DNA from: Actinomycetota bacterium
GTDB taxonomy: Bacteria > Actinomycetota > Actinomycetes > S36-B12 > FW305-bin1
Direction: 5' to 3'
Length of the DNA: 64,000 nucleotides
Assembly: GCA_004297305.1 (NCBI GenBank)
Contig: SCTR01000006.1
Coordinates: 70,129-134,128 of the forward strand
The notes under the pieces: model-generated
Told to the model about the DNA's origin: nothing
The model's database searches: none
What the model saw: the letters and a program-made list of their open reading frames with translations, nothing else
Shown here: piece by piece, positions 17,001 to 25,277 of the stretch
How the letters are laid out: every line of letters starts with the position of its first letter
Numbering within the stretch: position 1 is the first letter of the stretch
Translations under genes and position numbers: made by a program

Positions 17001-19748
17001 ATGAGTCCCGTCCAGCCCGATCCGGTGCAACCCAGTCCCGTGCAGCCCAGTTCTGTGCGACCCGGTCCTGTGCAGTCCGAGCCCGTCGGCACGTCCGAAG
17101 CCCAGCGTATGGCCGACGCCGGCAGCCCGGAGTACGGGCCGGAAGAAGCCGGGCCGTGGTACCGGTGGGGTCCGTACCTGTCGGAGCGCGGCTGGGGTTC
17201 GGTCCGGGAGGACTACTCCGCGGACGGTGACGCCTGGAAGTCCTTCCCGTACGACCACGCCCGGAGCCGGGCATACCGCTGGAACGAGGACGGGCTGGCC
17301 GGCCTGTCGGACCTGCACCAGGACATCTGCCTGGCGATGGCGTTCTGGAACGGTCGCGACGACCACCTGAAGGAACGCCTGTTCGGCCTGTCCGGACCGG
17401 AGGGCAATCACGGCGAGGACGCCAAGGAGTACTGGTGGTACCTCGACGCCACCCCGAGCCACGCGTGGCTGCGGTGGCGCTACCACTACCCGCAGGCGGC
17501 ATTCCCGTACGACGACCTGCGGGCGACCAACGCCCGTCGCGACCGGACCGAGCCGGAATACGAACTGCTCGACACCGGGGTATTCGACGACGACCGGTAC
17601 TGGTCGATCGACGTCAGCTACGCCAAGGACTCGCCCACCGAGATCTTCGTCCGGGTGCAGGTCACCAACGAAGGCCCCGAAGCGGACACCATCCACGTCC
17701 TGCCGCAGCTGTGGTGCCGAGACGAGTGGACCTGGGGTCGCCGTCACCAGCGGCCCGAGGTGCGATTCGACAACGGCCGGATCGTCTGCGAGCACTGGCG
17801 TGCCGGCGTCTACCACCTGCAGGCGGCGCCTGGCCCCGATGGCGTGATGCCCGAGGCTCTCTTCTGCGACAACGAGACCAACGTCGCCCGCGTGTTCGGC
17901 GCGACCGACGTCCCGTCACCGGCGTACCCGAAGGACGGCATCAACGACCACATCGTGGCCGGGGCGCCGACGGTCAACCCCGCCCGGGTGGGTACGAAGG
18001 CGGCGTGGCACCACGTCGTCACGGTGCCGGCTGGCCAGACCGTCGAGCTGCGGTTCCGGCTGTGGTCGCCCAGTAGCGAGCCGGAGATCGAGACCGACTG
18101 GGCCGGAACGGACTTCGACCGCGTGCTGGCGCAACGTGAACGCGAGGCCGATGAGTTCTACGCCACGTTGGGCCCGGCCGGGTGCGCGCCGGCGGAGCTG
18201 CAGGTGATGCGGTCGGCATTCGCCGGCATGATCTGGACCAAGCAGTTCTACCGCTACGACGTCCGGCTCTGGCTGACCGGCGACCCGGGCTCGCCACCCC
18301 CGCCGGACGGGCACCAGCACATCCGAAACAGCAACTGGCGGCATTTCGACGCCTACGACGTGCTGTCGATGCCCGACGCCTGGGAGTACCCGTGGTTCGC
18401 AGCCTGGGATCTGGCCTTTCACACCGTCGTGTTCGCCCACGTGGATCCGGGTTACGCCAAGTACCAGCTGCTGCTCATGCTGCGCGAGTGGTACATGCAT
18501 CCCAACGGTGCGCTGCCCTCGTATGAATGGAACTTCGACGATCGCAATCCGCCGGTCCACGCCTGGGCAGCCATCCGGGTGTTCGAGATCGACGGCGGTC
18601 GCGATCACGCCTTCCTCGAGCGCGTGTTCCACAAACTGCTGCTCAACTTCACCTGGTGGGTCAACCGGGTGGACGCGGACGGAAACAACGTCTTCGAGGG
18701 CGGGTTCCTCGGACTGGACAACATCGGGCCGATCGACCGTTCCCACCTGCCGGGCGGCTGGCGGATCGAGCAGGCCGACGGCACTGCCTGGATGGCGTTC
18801 TACTGCCTGTCCATGCTGCGCATCGCCCTGCGGCTGACCGAGCACAACGAGGTCTACGGCAGCCTCGCCCTGAAGTTCCTGGAACATTTCGCCGCGATCA
18901 CCGACGGCTTCACCACTGCTGACATGTGGGATCCAAGCGACGGCTTCTTCTACGACCAGTTGGTGCTGCCGGCCGGTGAGCGAGTGCCGTTGCGCGTCCG
19001 CAGCGTCGTCGGGGTGATTCCGCTGCTGGCGGCGGCGCTGCTCGAACCGATCCCTGGTGTGACGGCGACCGAACGCACCCGGCGACGGGTCTTCGACTTC
19101 ATGCGCCGGCGCGGCGTCGACGAGGACGCCATCGACACCGACAAGGCCGGCTTCGTGTTCCGGGCACCACAAGCGGCTGGGTTGCTGCTCACCGTGGTCG
19201 ACCCCGAACGGCTGCGCCGCGTCCTGCTCGAGGTCCTCAGTGAGGACTCGCTGCTGTCGCCGTACGGCGTGCGTTCCCTGTCGCAGCGGCACCGGGACGA
19301 TCCCTTCGTCGTGCGGGTGGCCGACCAGGAGTTCCGTATCGACTACGAGCCGGCCGAGTCGACCACGGCGATGTACGGCGGAAACTCCAACTGGCGCGGG
19401 CCGGTGTGGTTCCCGATCAATCATCTGGTGGTGGAGGCGCTGGAGCGCTACCACATGTACCTCGGCGACACCTTCACCGTGGAGTGCCCGACCGGCAGCG
19501 GGACGATGATGACGCTGCAGCAGGTGGCCGACGAACTGCGTCGCCGGCTGATCTCGCTGTTCCTTCCCGGGGCCGGTCGCGTCGCGCCCGCTTTCGGCGA
19601 GCGCGACCGGTGGACCGACAGCCGCTGGTCGCAGCATCCGCTGTTCTTCGAATACTTCGACGGCGACACCGGTGCCGGCCTGGGCGCCTCCCATCAGACC
19701 GGGTGGACCGGGCTGGTCGCCGATCTGATCATCGGCCGGAAGGGCTGA
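17001..19748 (+). CDS. GH63-like (MGH1-type) alpha-glucosidase
   Basis: A 915-residue cytoplasmic glycoside hydrolase of the GH63/MGH1-like clan. Conserved blocks: RWGPYLSERGWGSVREDYS near the N-terminus, KEYWWYLDATPSHAW, the catalytic region WFAAWDLAFHTVVFA (likely general acid Asp), EWNFDDRNPPVHAWA, and the C-terminal GGNSNWRGPVWFPINHL. GH63 enzymes release glucose or mannosylglycerate-type substrates; which one applies here is not visible. ATG 17001 follows AGGGTGG. The first 30 residues are five VQPSP-type pentapeptides from a 15-bp tandem repeat, probably dispensable; an alternative start is ATG 17109. Confidence 0.82.
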   Translation: MSPVQPDPVQPSPVQPSSVRPGPVQSEPVGTSEAQRMADAGSPEYGPEEAGPWYRWGPYLSERGWGSVREDYSADGDAWKSFPYDHARSRAYRWNEDGLAGLSDLHQDICLAMAFWNGRDDHLKERLFGLSGPEGNHGEDAKEYWWYLDATPSHAWLRWRYHYPQAAFPYDDLRATNARRDRTEPEYELLDTGVFDDDRYWSIDVSYAKDSPTEIFVRVQVTNEGPEADTIHVLPQLWCRDEWTWGRRHQRPEVRFDNGRIVCEHWRAGVYHLQAAPGPDGVMPEALFCDNETNVARVFGATDVPSPAYPKDGINDHIVAGAPTVNPARVGTKAAWHHVVTVPAGQTVELRFRLWSPSSEPEIETDWAGTDFDRVLAQREREADEFYATLGPAGCAPAELQVMRSAFAGMIWTKQFYRYDVRLWLTGDPGSPPPPDGHQHIRNSNWRHFDAYDVLSMPDAWEYPWFAAWDLAFHTVVFAHVDPGYAKYQLLLMLREWYMHPNGALPSYEWNFDDRNPPVHAWAAIRVFEIDGGRDHAFLERVFHKLLLNFTWWVNRVDADGNNVFEGGFLGLDNIGPIDRSHLPGGWRIEQADGTAWMAFYCLSMLRIALRLTEHNEVYGSLALKFLEHFAAITDGFTTADMWDPSDGFFYDQLVLPAGERVPLRVRSVVGVIPLLAAALLEPIPGVTATERTRRRVFDFMRRRGVDEDAIDTDKAGFVFRAPQAAGLLLTVVDPERLRRVLLEVLSEDSLLSPYGVRSLSQRHRDDPFVVRVADQEFRIDYEPAESTTAMYGGNSNWRGPVWFPINHLVVEALERYHMYLGDTFTVECPTGSGTMMTLQQVADELRRRLISLFLPGAGRVAPAFGERDRWTDSRWSQHPLFFEYFDGDTGAGLGASHQTGWTGLVADLIIGRKG
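17010..17084 (+). repeat. Five 15-bp tandem repeats in the GH63-like gene
   Basis: Five consecutive diverged copies of a unit like GTGCAGCCCAGTTCT, encoding V-(Q/R)-(P/S)-x-P pentapeptides in the N-terminal leader of the glucosidase. They occur just after the chosen start codon, outside the conserved domain. Confidence 0.8.
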
Positions 19749-19833
19749 CCTCAGCAGTCACATCAGTACCATCAGCCACGCGAGTCGTGGTGCTCGCTCA
19801 AGCGCGCCCGCATTCCGGCCGAGGAGGTGATCA

Positions 19834-20925
19834 GTGACCGCACGACGGCACGGCAGGCACGCCGCCGAGCCGCAGGAAGGAGACGCCGTGCCAGGCCGTC
19901 CGAACCGGGCTGTCGCCATCACCCTGGGACTGATCGCCGGTGGCGCCGCAGTTGCCGTCGGCGTCCCCCTCTCGACCGGTCTGACCATGTCGTCCTCACC
20001 TGTCGCCGCCGCGGCCACGGGGTCGAGTTCGCCTGGGTCGAGCGGTGGCGCCAGCGCCCAGTCGCCGGCCGCCACGGCCAACGCCGCTCCCCCCGCGTCG
20101 ATCCCCTCCCCAGCCGTCGCCGGCGCCACGATCCCGTCCGCGACCATGGTCGCCCCGTCGGCCGCGCCGAGCACCTCGCAGCTGCCGGCCACCGAGGCCG
20201 GACCGACCGGGTTGCCGACGACCGGCGCCGCTGCCGGCGAGCTGGTGACGACCGGCGGGCCGACGCCTGCGGCCACGACAGCCGCGCTGGCGGCAACGGT
20301 GGTGAAGCCGGTACTGCCGGTCCGGGCGGGCAGCGTCGGTGCCGACGTCACCGCCGTACAGCAGCGGCTGAGCTGGCTCGGCTACCGCATCAAGGACACC
20401 GAACTGGCAACAGCGACCTTCGGGCGGACCACCCAGCAGGCGGTGAAGTCGTTCCAGGGCAAGTGGTCGCAGCGTGCCACCGGTGTGGTCAGCAAGCCGA
20501 CATGGGCCGAACTGAAGCGCAAGTCCGGAACAGTCGGCTCGCTGCCGGCCGCCTGCACCAGTGTGCGAGCCGCGCTGTGCGTGGACAAGGATCAGAAGGT
20601 CCTGCGGTGGGTGCGCGACGGCGTCGTCGCCCTCACCGTCGACACCCGATTCGGCCCCGAATACTCGGCGGCTCTGCGCACTCGCGAGGGCATCTTCACC
20701 GTGTACCGCAAGAGCCGGGACCACGTGTCGTCGAAGTACCACACCTCCATGCCGTTCGCGATGTTCTTCTCCGGCGGCCAGGCGGTGCACTATTCGCCGT
20801 ACTTCGCCCGGGACGGCTACGCCGGCAATTCACACGGCTGCGTCAACGTCCGCGACTACCAGGCCATCAAGAAGTTGTTCGACCGCGTCGCGATCGGTAC
20901 CCGGGTCGTCATCTACCAGTCCTGA
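19834..20925 (+). CDS. Secreted L,D-transpeptidase with peptidoglycan-binding domain
   Basis: Cell-wall crosslinking enzyme forming 3-3 links. Of 363 residues, the N-terminus holds a membrane/signal helix (AVAITLGLIAGGAAVAVGVPL), then a long Ala/Ser/Thr/Pro linker (to about 150), a peptidoglycan-binding PG_1 domain (VTAVQQRLSWLGYR ... TTQQAVKSFQ), and a YkuD catalytic domain with YHTSMPF and the active-site motif NSHGCVNVRD (Cys near residue 336). GTG 19834 has GAGGAGGTG just upstream. It is probably anchored or exported through the Sec route. Confidence 0.9.
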   Translation: MTARRHGRHAAEPQEGDAVPGRPNRAVAITLGLIAGGAAVAVGVPLSTGLTMSSSPVAAAATGSSSPGSSGGASAQSPAATANAAPPASIPSPAVAGATIPSATMVAPSAAPSTSQLPATEAGPTGLPTTGAAAGELVTTGGPTPAATTAALAATVVKPVLPVRAGSVGADVTAVQQRLSWLGYRIKDTELATATFGRTTQQAVKSFQGKWSQRATGVVSKPTWAELKRKSGTVGSLPAACTSVRAALCVDKDQKVLRWVRDGVVALTVDTRFGPEYSAALRTREGIFTVYRKSRDHVSSKYHTSMPFAMFFSGGQAVHYSPYFARDGYAGNSHGCVNVRDYQAIKKLFDRVAIGTRVVIYQS

Positions 20926-21030
20926 GATCGCCGGCGGCGCACGAGCCGACGGCGGGACCGCGACAGGGCGGCGAGCTGACCACGGGCGACGACCGGGCGG
21001 CGGCGCGACCAACCCGCCGGCGCAACGCCC

Positions 21031-21103
21031 GCTGCAGGTGGCCGGCTGCGTCTGGGCTCCTGCGTCTGGCTGCTGCAGGTCGCCGGCTGCAGCTGGGCCG
21101 CTG
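21031..21103. repeat. Imperfect 32-bp direct repeat in the intergenic region
   Basis: Two copies (21031-21062 and 21072-21103) starting GCTGCAGGT(G/C)GCCGGCTGC, 27 of 32 positions identical, start-to-start distance 41 bp. They fill part of the 257-bp gap between the L,D-transpeptidase and the next gene, which otherwise holds no gene that I can support. Confidence 0.75.
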
Positions 21104-21182
21104 CGACAAGACTGCGACCTGCTGCGCTGGACGTCATGTGCCTGCGGGGCCACCATCGTGCCAACCGGCCCCGGAGGTGCCC

Positions 21183-21668
21183 ATGACCGCTCCCACCACC
21201 CCGCCCACCAGCGCCGCCGGGCTGCAAGGCCGGCCGCTGGAGCTGATGCGGCAACAGCGGATCGGCCTCAAACAGGGCATGAGCGGCCTGGAGTCCGCAT
21301 TGGCGCAGCCGGCGCCGGGCCGGTTGAGTGCCTGGGCTGACGGTGCGCGGACAGCCAGCGCGACCCTCCGGACCGCCTTCGAGGTCCACGTCGAGGTCAA
21401 CGAAGCGCCCGACTCCTTCCAGCACTCGGTCGTCGTGCACGCGCCCCACCTGCTCGGCAAACTGCAACGGCTGGAACGAGAACACGTCCGGCTGCGGCGG
21501 GATCTCGACGAACTCGACCGCGTGCTGCAGCAGGTCGAGGACGATGACCAGCTGGCGGAGGCACGCGAGCGGGGCAACCAGCTGCTGCTGGCGCTGGTGC
21601 ACCACCGGCAGCGTGGCGCCGACCTGGTGTGGGAGGCATTCGCGGTCGACGTGGGCGGCGAGGACTGA
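21183..21668 (+). CDS. Conserved helical protein, hemerythrin-like or coiled-coil
   Basis: A 161-residue soluble protein beginning at ATG 21183, with GGAGGTG as ribosome site. Predicted mostly helical: LMRQQRIGLKQGMSGLESAL, a histidine-bearing central part (HVEVNEAPDSFQHSVVVHAPHLL), then the charged coiled coil LEREHVRLRRDLDELDRVLQ, and LLLALVHHRQRGADLVWEAF at the end. The spaced His and Glu residues recall hemerythrin-type four-helix bundles in actinobacteria. This is inference; no function can be assigned. Confidence 0.6.
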   Translation: MTAPTTPPTSAAGLQGRPLELMRQQRIGLKQGMSGLESALAQPAPGRLSAWADGARTASATLRTAFEVHVEVNEAPDSFQHSVVVHAPHLLGKLQRLEREHVRLRRDLDELDRVLQQVEDDDQLAEARERGNQLLLALVHHRQRGADLVWEAFAVDVGGED

Positions 21669-21742
21669 TCACGCGGCGGCGGCATCGCCGGGCTTGCCGC
21701 GGCTCGACCGGCCCGGTATCGGCCTGTCGTGGATTCCTGGCT

Positions 21743-21770
21743 TTGTCAACGGATTATGTAGGGATACTAT
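21743..21770 (+). promoter_or_regulatory. Vegetative-type promoter for the cysteine dioxygenase operon
   Basis: TTGTCA at 21743-21748 and TACTAT at 21765-21770, separated by 16 bp, in an AT-rich island that stands out in this GC-rich window. The GTG start of the dioxygenase lies 36 nt after the -10. It fits a housekeeping sigma factor. Confidence 0.7.
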
Positions 21771-21805
21771 GGCGCTCCGGTCCGTCCAGGAGAAGGAGCG
21801 TCGCC

Positions 21806-22378
21806 GTGGCTGCCGCGCCTCGTATCGCCGTACTGCCGAGCCCCTCGCTTCGCAGGAACGCGAGCGGGTCGACATGCCAGCGCGGGCCCGCCAGACCCGA
21901 TCCGGCAACGGCACCGGCACCGGCACCGGCCGAGGGGGCGGGCGCCGGGGCCGTCCTCGCCCGGTTGATCCGACAGGGCGTCGACTGGCGGTCGGTCGTG
22001 CGTTACGACGACGCCGACCGTTGGTTCACGCGACTGGGCGTGGTGGACGGGCACGAGATCTGGCTGCTGTCGTGGCTTGCCGGCCAGCAGAGCCCACTGC
22101 ACGACCATGGGGATTCCTCCGGCGGCTTCGCCGTACTCGACGGTGGGCTCGACGAACTGGTGGTGCATCGTGACGGCACGCTGGTCCGACGACGCTGGTT
22201 CCCCGGTGCCGTCGCGACGTTCGGCGCCGAGCACGTCCATCGGGTGGGCAACGACCTGGCAGCGCCAGCCGTGAGCCTGCACGCCTACACCCCTCGGCTG
22301 CGCACGATGCGCCGCTGGACCTACGACGACGGGGCGTTGACGCTGGTGGGGACCGAGCGCGCCGGTGCGGACTGGTGA
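21806..22378 (+). CDS. Cysteine dioxygenase-like cupin
   Basis: Predicted Fe(II) enzyme that oxidises cysteine to cysteine sulfinate. The 190-residue product carries the type I cysteine dioxygenase cupin core: LSWLAGQQSPLHDHGDSSGG with two metal histidines, and the third in AEHVHRVGN. The GTG at 21806 has GGAGAAGGAG eight bases upstream and lies downstream of a clear promoter. Upstream of the domain is a 50-residue Ala/Pro-rich leader. The stop overlaps the rhodanese start (GTGA), suggesting that the two act in one sulfur pathway. Confidence 0.85.
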   Translation: MAAAPRIAVLPSPSLRRNASGSTCQRGPARPDPATAPAPAPAEGAGAGAVLARLIRQGVDWRSVVRYDDADRWFTRLGVVDGHEIWLLSWLAGQQSPLHDHGDSSGGFAVLDGGLDELVVHRDGTLVRRRWFPGAVATFGAEHVHRVGNDLAAPAVSLHAYTPRLRTMRRWTYDDGALTLVGTERAGADW

Positions 22379-22818
22379 CCGGGTCACGCCCGCCGGGCGC
22401 TCGGACGATCGACGAGTTGCTGGCGGCTGCCCGCAGCAGGTTCGAACGACTGGATCCGACGAGCGCGGCGGCAGCCGTGGCGGGCGGCGCGGTCCTGGTC
22501 GACATCCGGCCGGCCGCGCTGCGAGCGGCCGAAGGCGAAGTGCCCCAAGCACTTGTCGTGGAACGCAACGTACTGGAGTGGCGGTTCGACCCGACGTCTG
22601 ACGCGCGGCTGCCGATCGCGGACTACGACCTGCAGGTCGTCGTCATCTGCCAGGAGGGTTACACCTCGAGCCTGGCCGCCGCGGCCCTGTTGGACCTGGG
22701 TGTCGGCCGGGCCACGGACGTCATCGGCGGGTTCGCGGCGTGGCGAGCGGCCGGCCTGGCCACGACGACCCCGCCGTCGACACCGTCGCCCGGCAAGGTG
22801 TCAGGAGCTCTTGCGTAG
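22375..22818 (+). CDS. Rhodanese-like sulfurtransferase
   Basis: A 147-residue single rhodanese domain. It has the N-terminal VLVDIRPAAL signature, and the active-site loop CQEGYTSSLAA supplies the persulfide-forming cysteine. It starts at GTG 22375 inside the stop of the cysteine dioxygenase gene, so it is cotranslated and may handle sulfane sulfur from cysteine breakdown. Its last 18 bp overlap the end of the convergent ku gene. Confidence 0.88.
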   Translation: MTGSRPPGARTIDELLAAARSRFERLDPTSAAAAVAGGAVLVDIRPAALRAAEGEVPQALVVERNVLEWRFDPTSDARLPIADYDLQVVVICQEGYTSSLAAAALLDLGVGRATDVIGGFAAWRAAGLATTTPPSTPSPGKVSGALA

Positions 22819-23853
22819 CGGCCGAACCCGCTGCGCCTTCGTCACGGCGGCTTCGAGTTCCTCGCGCGACATCTTCGACCGCCCGGCGATCGCCAGATCG
22901 CGGGCCAGCCGGTCGAGGTCGGCGCGGGTCATCGCCGCGACGTCGCCCGCCGGCGGCGGCGTGGCCCGACCGGCGCGCTTCTTCGACGGAGCCGGCGCTG
23001 CGTGCAGATGCCGCCCACCGGCGGCATGCTCGTCGGTGCTGTCCTCGCTCGCCGCAGCCGAGGCCTGACTGGCGGCGGAATTCGCTTCCACGCTGCGGCG
23101 CAGCGCCTCCATGAGGTCCAGCAACTCGTTCGAGCTGTCCGGCGCCTCGGCGGCGACGTACTCCTGGCCCGCCCCCTTGGCCTCGATGAGCTCCATGACC
23201 TTGGCGGTGTAGGTGTCGGCGTACTCCGCGGGATCCCACGGCTTGGCCATGATCTCCACCAGGTGCGCGGCCATGTCCAGCTCCGGCTTCGAGAACTCGT
23301 GACCGTCCGGCAGGGTGGACAGTTCCTCGCGTGGGTCGCGAATCTCGTCGGCGAAGAACAGCTCCTCGAGCACGAGCATCCCGTTGTGCGCGCGGACGAG
23401 CACGAGCGCCTGCTTGCCGCGCATGACGAACATCGCGACGCCGGCCCGGTTGGTCTTCTCCAACGCGGCCAGCAACAGGGCGTAGGTCTTGCCGCCGTCG
23501 GCCTTCAGCGGGGCCAGGTAGAACGTCTTCTGGAAGTACATCGGGTCGACCTCGGCAAGGTCGACGAACGCCATGACGTCGATCGTCTTCGACCTGCCCG
23601 GAGCCACGGCGTCCAGCTCCTCGGGTTCGACCACGACGTACTGCCCGCCGCCGAGGTCGTAGCCCTTCACGATGTCCGAGCCGGCCACCTCGTCGCCGGT
23701 CCGCTCGTTGACCTTGCGGTAGCGGATGCGATCGGCGGTCCCGCGCTGCAACTGGTTGAAGTGGATGGTGTGCTCGGACGTGGACGGATAGAGGCCGACC
23801 GGGACGCTGACCAGTCCGAAACTGATCGCGCCGGTCCATAGGGGTCGCGCCAC
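22801..23853 (-). CDS. ku: Ku DNA-end-binding protein with C-terminal SAP-like region
   Basis: Homodimeric ring that binds double-strand breaks in bacterial non-homologous end joining. The 350-residue protein starts MARPLWTGAISFGLVSVPVGLY, with FNQLQRGTADRIRYRKVN and GYDLGGGQYVVVEPEEL as canonical blocks. After about residue 260 there is an Ala/Ser-rich linker, a basic patch (KKRAG) and a SAP-type helix pair (MTRADLDRLARDLAIAG ... MSREELEAAV). The partner ligase LigD is not within the window. The ATG has AAGGAGG a few bases upstream. Confidence 0.96.
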   Translation of the reverse strand: MARPLWTGAISFGLVSVPVGLYPSTSEHTIHFNQLQRGTADRIRYRKVNERTGDEVAGSDIVKGYDLGGGQYVVVEPEELDAVAPGRSKTIDVMAFVDLAEVDPMYFQKTFYLAPLKADGGKTYALLLAALEKTNRAGVAMFVMRGKQALVLVRAHNGMLVLEELFFADEIRDPREELSTLPDGHEFSKPELDMAAHLVEIMAKPWDPAEYADTYTAKVMELIEAKGAGQEYVAAEAPDSSNELLDLMEALRRSVEANSAASQASAAASEDSTDEHAAGGRHLHAAPAPSKKRAGRATPPPAGDVAAMTRADLDRLARDLAIAGRSKMSREELEAAVTKAQRVRPLRKSS

Positions 23854-24085
23854 CGGACCTCCTTCTCAGGTCCGATCACGCTACCCCGCTCCCCTGCCCT
23901 GTGCCCACCTGACGCGCGTCCCACTGGTCACTCTGGGCTCAGGCCCGCAGGGTGGGCCACTGCCACGAAGCGGGCGGGTACGGCAGCGTCGTGCGAGCGG
24001 GGACAGGCGTCCAGGGGTCGCAAGGGCAGGGACAGGTCGCCGGGCGGAGCGGTACGACGGGAGGCTCGGCCGGTCGCGGCGGCGA

Positions 24086-24433
24086 TCAGCTGCCGAGCAG
24101 CTCCCGGGTGTGCTGGGTCCGCCGGCGTGCTCGCTCCCGGCGCAGCCGCTTCACCACGAGCGGGTCGTACTGCAGCGCGGCCGGCTGATCGATGAGGACG
24201 TCGAGCAGTTGGTGGTACCGCCGGGGCGAGAGCCGGAAGATGGTCCGGATGTGCTCGGACTTCGGGCTGGCGAGCACAGGGGCGTACCGCTCGAGTTCGA
24301 GCATGGCGCGGTGCCGGTCGGTCAGGCCGCTGGACCCCGCCCCGCTGGACCGCATTGTGCCGGCCGGCGTTTCACCGGACTGCGTTCGGCCGGACCCGAT
24401 GCCACTGGACTCGATGCCGCTCGACTTGGTCAT
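24086..24433 (-). CDS. DUF3263 protein
   Basis: A 115-residue actinobacterial protein. The domain runs from about residue 37 (LTDRHRAMLELERYAPVLA, then IRTIFRLSPRRYHQLLDVLI) to the basic tail LRRERARRRTQ. It reads as a helix-turn-helix-like fold often found near DNA-repair or regulatory genes; its function is unknown. The N-terminal 35 residues are an irregular Ser/Gly-rich repeat (SSGI, SGET, SSGAGSSG). The 232-bp gap to ku holds no gene I can support. Confidence 0.8.
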   Translation of the reverse strand: MTKSSGIESSGIGSGRTQSGETPAGTMRSSGAGSSGLTDRHRAMLELERYAPVLASPKSEHIRTIFRLSPRRYHQLLDVLIDQPAALQYDPLVVKRLRRERARRRTQHTRELLGS

Positions 24434-24558
24434 GTCACGACCGTAGGAGCCGGGTCTGACAGTCCGCCGTGCCACCGCCAGGGCGCCGGTGACCGCTCGA
24501 CTGCGAGCCCGTGCCGTGGCATCGGGCAGCAGGGCGTCGGCGAGACCGCAGGAGGGAC

Positions 24559-24584
24559 TAGCTGAGTGAGTACTCACTCAGCTA
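24559..24584. promoter_or_regulatory. Perfect 26-bp palindromic operator at the tetR start
   Basis: A perfect palindrome whose half is TAGCTGAGTGAGT (24559-24571), flanked further out by GGAGGG on the left and CCCTCC on the right. It contains the GTG at 24566 and lies directly after the AGGAGGG ribosome site, so a bound TetR dimer would block initiation at this gene and its exporter operon. Confidence 0.9.
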
Positions 24585-25258
24585 CCCTCCTGGCCGTGAC
24601 GCTTCCCACCCCGACGGTCGTCGCACCCGGGCGCGCCCGGCCATTGCCCGCCGACGAACGGCGGGCGCTCATCGTCGCCGCCGCCCTGCCACTGCTGCGC
24701 CGGCATGGCGCCGCAGTGACGACGCGCGAGATCGCCGAGGCGGCAGGGATCGCCGAGGGAACGATCTTCCGGGTGTTCCCGGAGAAGCAGGCGCTCATCG
24801 ATGCGGCCGTCGCCGCTGCGCTCGACCCCGGTGCGGCGCTGGCGGACCTCGACCGGGTCGACCTCGCGGCGCCGCTGGAACGCCGGCTGCATGCGGTGCT
24901 GGAGATCGGCATCGCACGGATGACCGAGATCATCGAGCTGATGTTCGCCCTCGGGGGCAACCGGCGTACGACCGACCGGCCGTCGCCACCGCCCGCGTTC
25001 GACCGTGACGCCATCGTCGAACGGATCGCCGAGATCCTGCAGCCTGACGCCGCCGCACTACGCCTCACGCCGCTGGAGGTCGCCGGCCTCGTGCGGACGT
25101 TCGCCTTCGCCGCCGCCCATCCGGTGCTGCGGCACCCCAACCCCATGACCGCCGACGAGGCCACCCGCCTGCTGCTGCACGGGGTCGACCGGCGGCCGGC
25201 ACCCGACGCGATCGGAAACGATCCGGCGGCAGATCCGATCCAGGGAGATTCGTGTTGA
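24566..25258 (+). CDS. TetR-family repressor of the adjacent ABC exporter
   Basis: A 230-residue regulator. The HTH occupies about residues 33-80: ALIVAAALPLLRRHGAAVTTREIA, then AAGIAEGTIFRVFPEKQALI. The ligand domain is poorly conserved, as usual. Two starts are possible: GTG 24566, with AGGAGGG nine bases upstream but inside the operator palindrome, and GTG 24596. The ABC exporter genes begin 19 nt after its stop, so it most likely controls itself and them in response to an exported compound. Confidence 0.88.
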   Translation: MSTHSATLLAVTLPTPTVVAPGRARPLPADERRALIVAAALPLLRRHGAAVTTREIAEAAGIAEGTIFRVFPEKQALIDAAVAAALDPGAALADLDRVDLAAPLERRLHAVLEIGIARMTEIIELMFALGGNRRTTDRPSPPPAFDRDAIVERIAEILQPDAAALRLTPLEVAGLVRTFAFAAAHPVLRHPNPMTADEATRLLLHGVDRRPAPDAIGNDPAADPIQGDSC

Positions 25259-25277
25259 TGTATCGACGGGGGGGCTC

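Noticed and set aside
23854-24085. Small plus-strand ORF between ku and DUF3263
   Set aside because: Gly/Arg low complexity, no ribosome site, and it runs into the DUF3263 gene on the other strand.
24434-24558. Extra gene between DUF3263 and tetR
   Set aside because: Too short, no start with ribosome site; it is a divergent promoter region.
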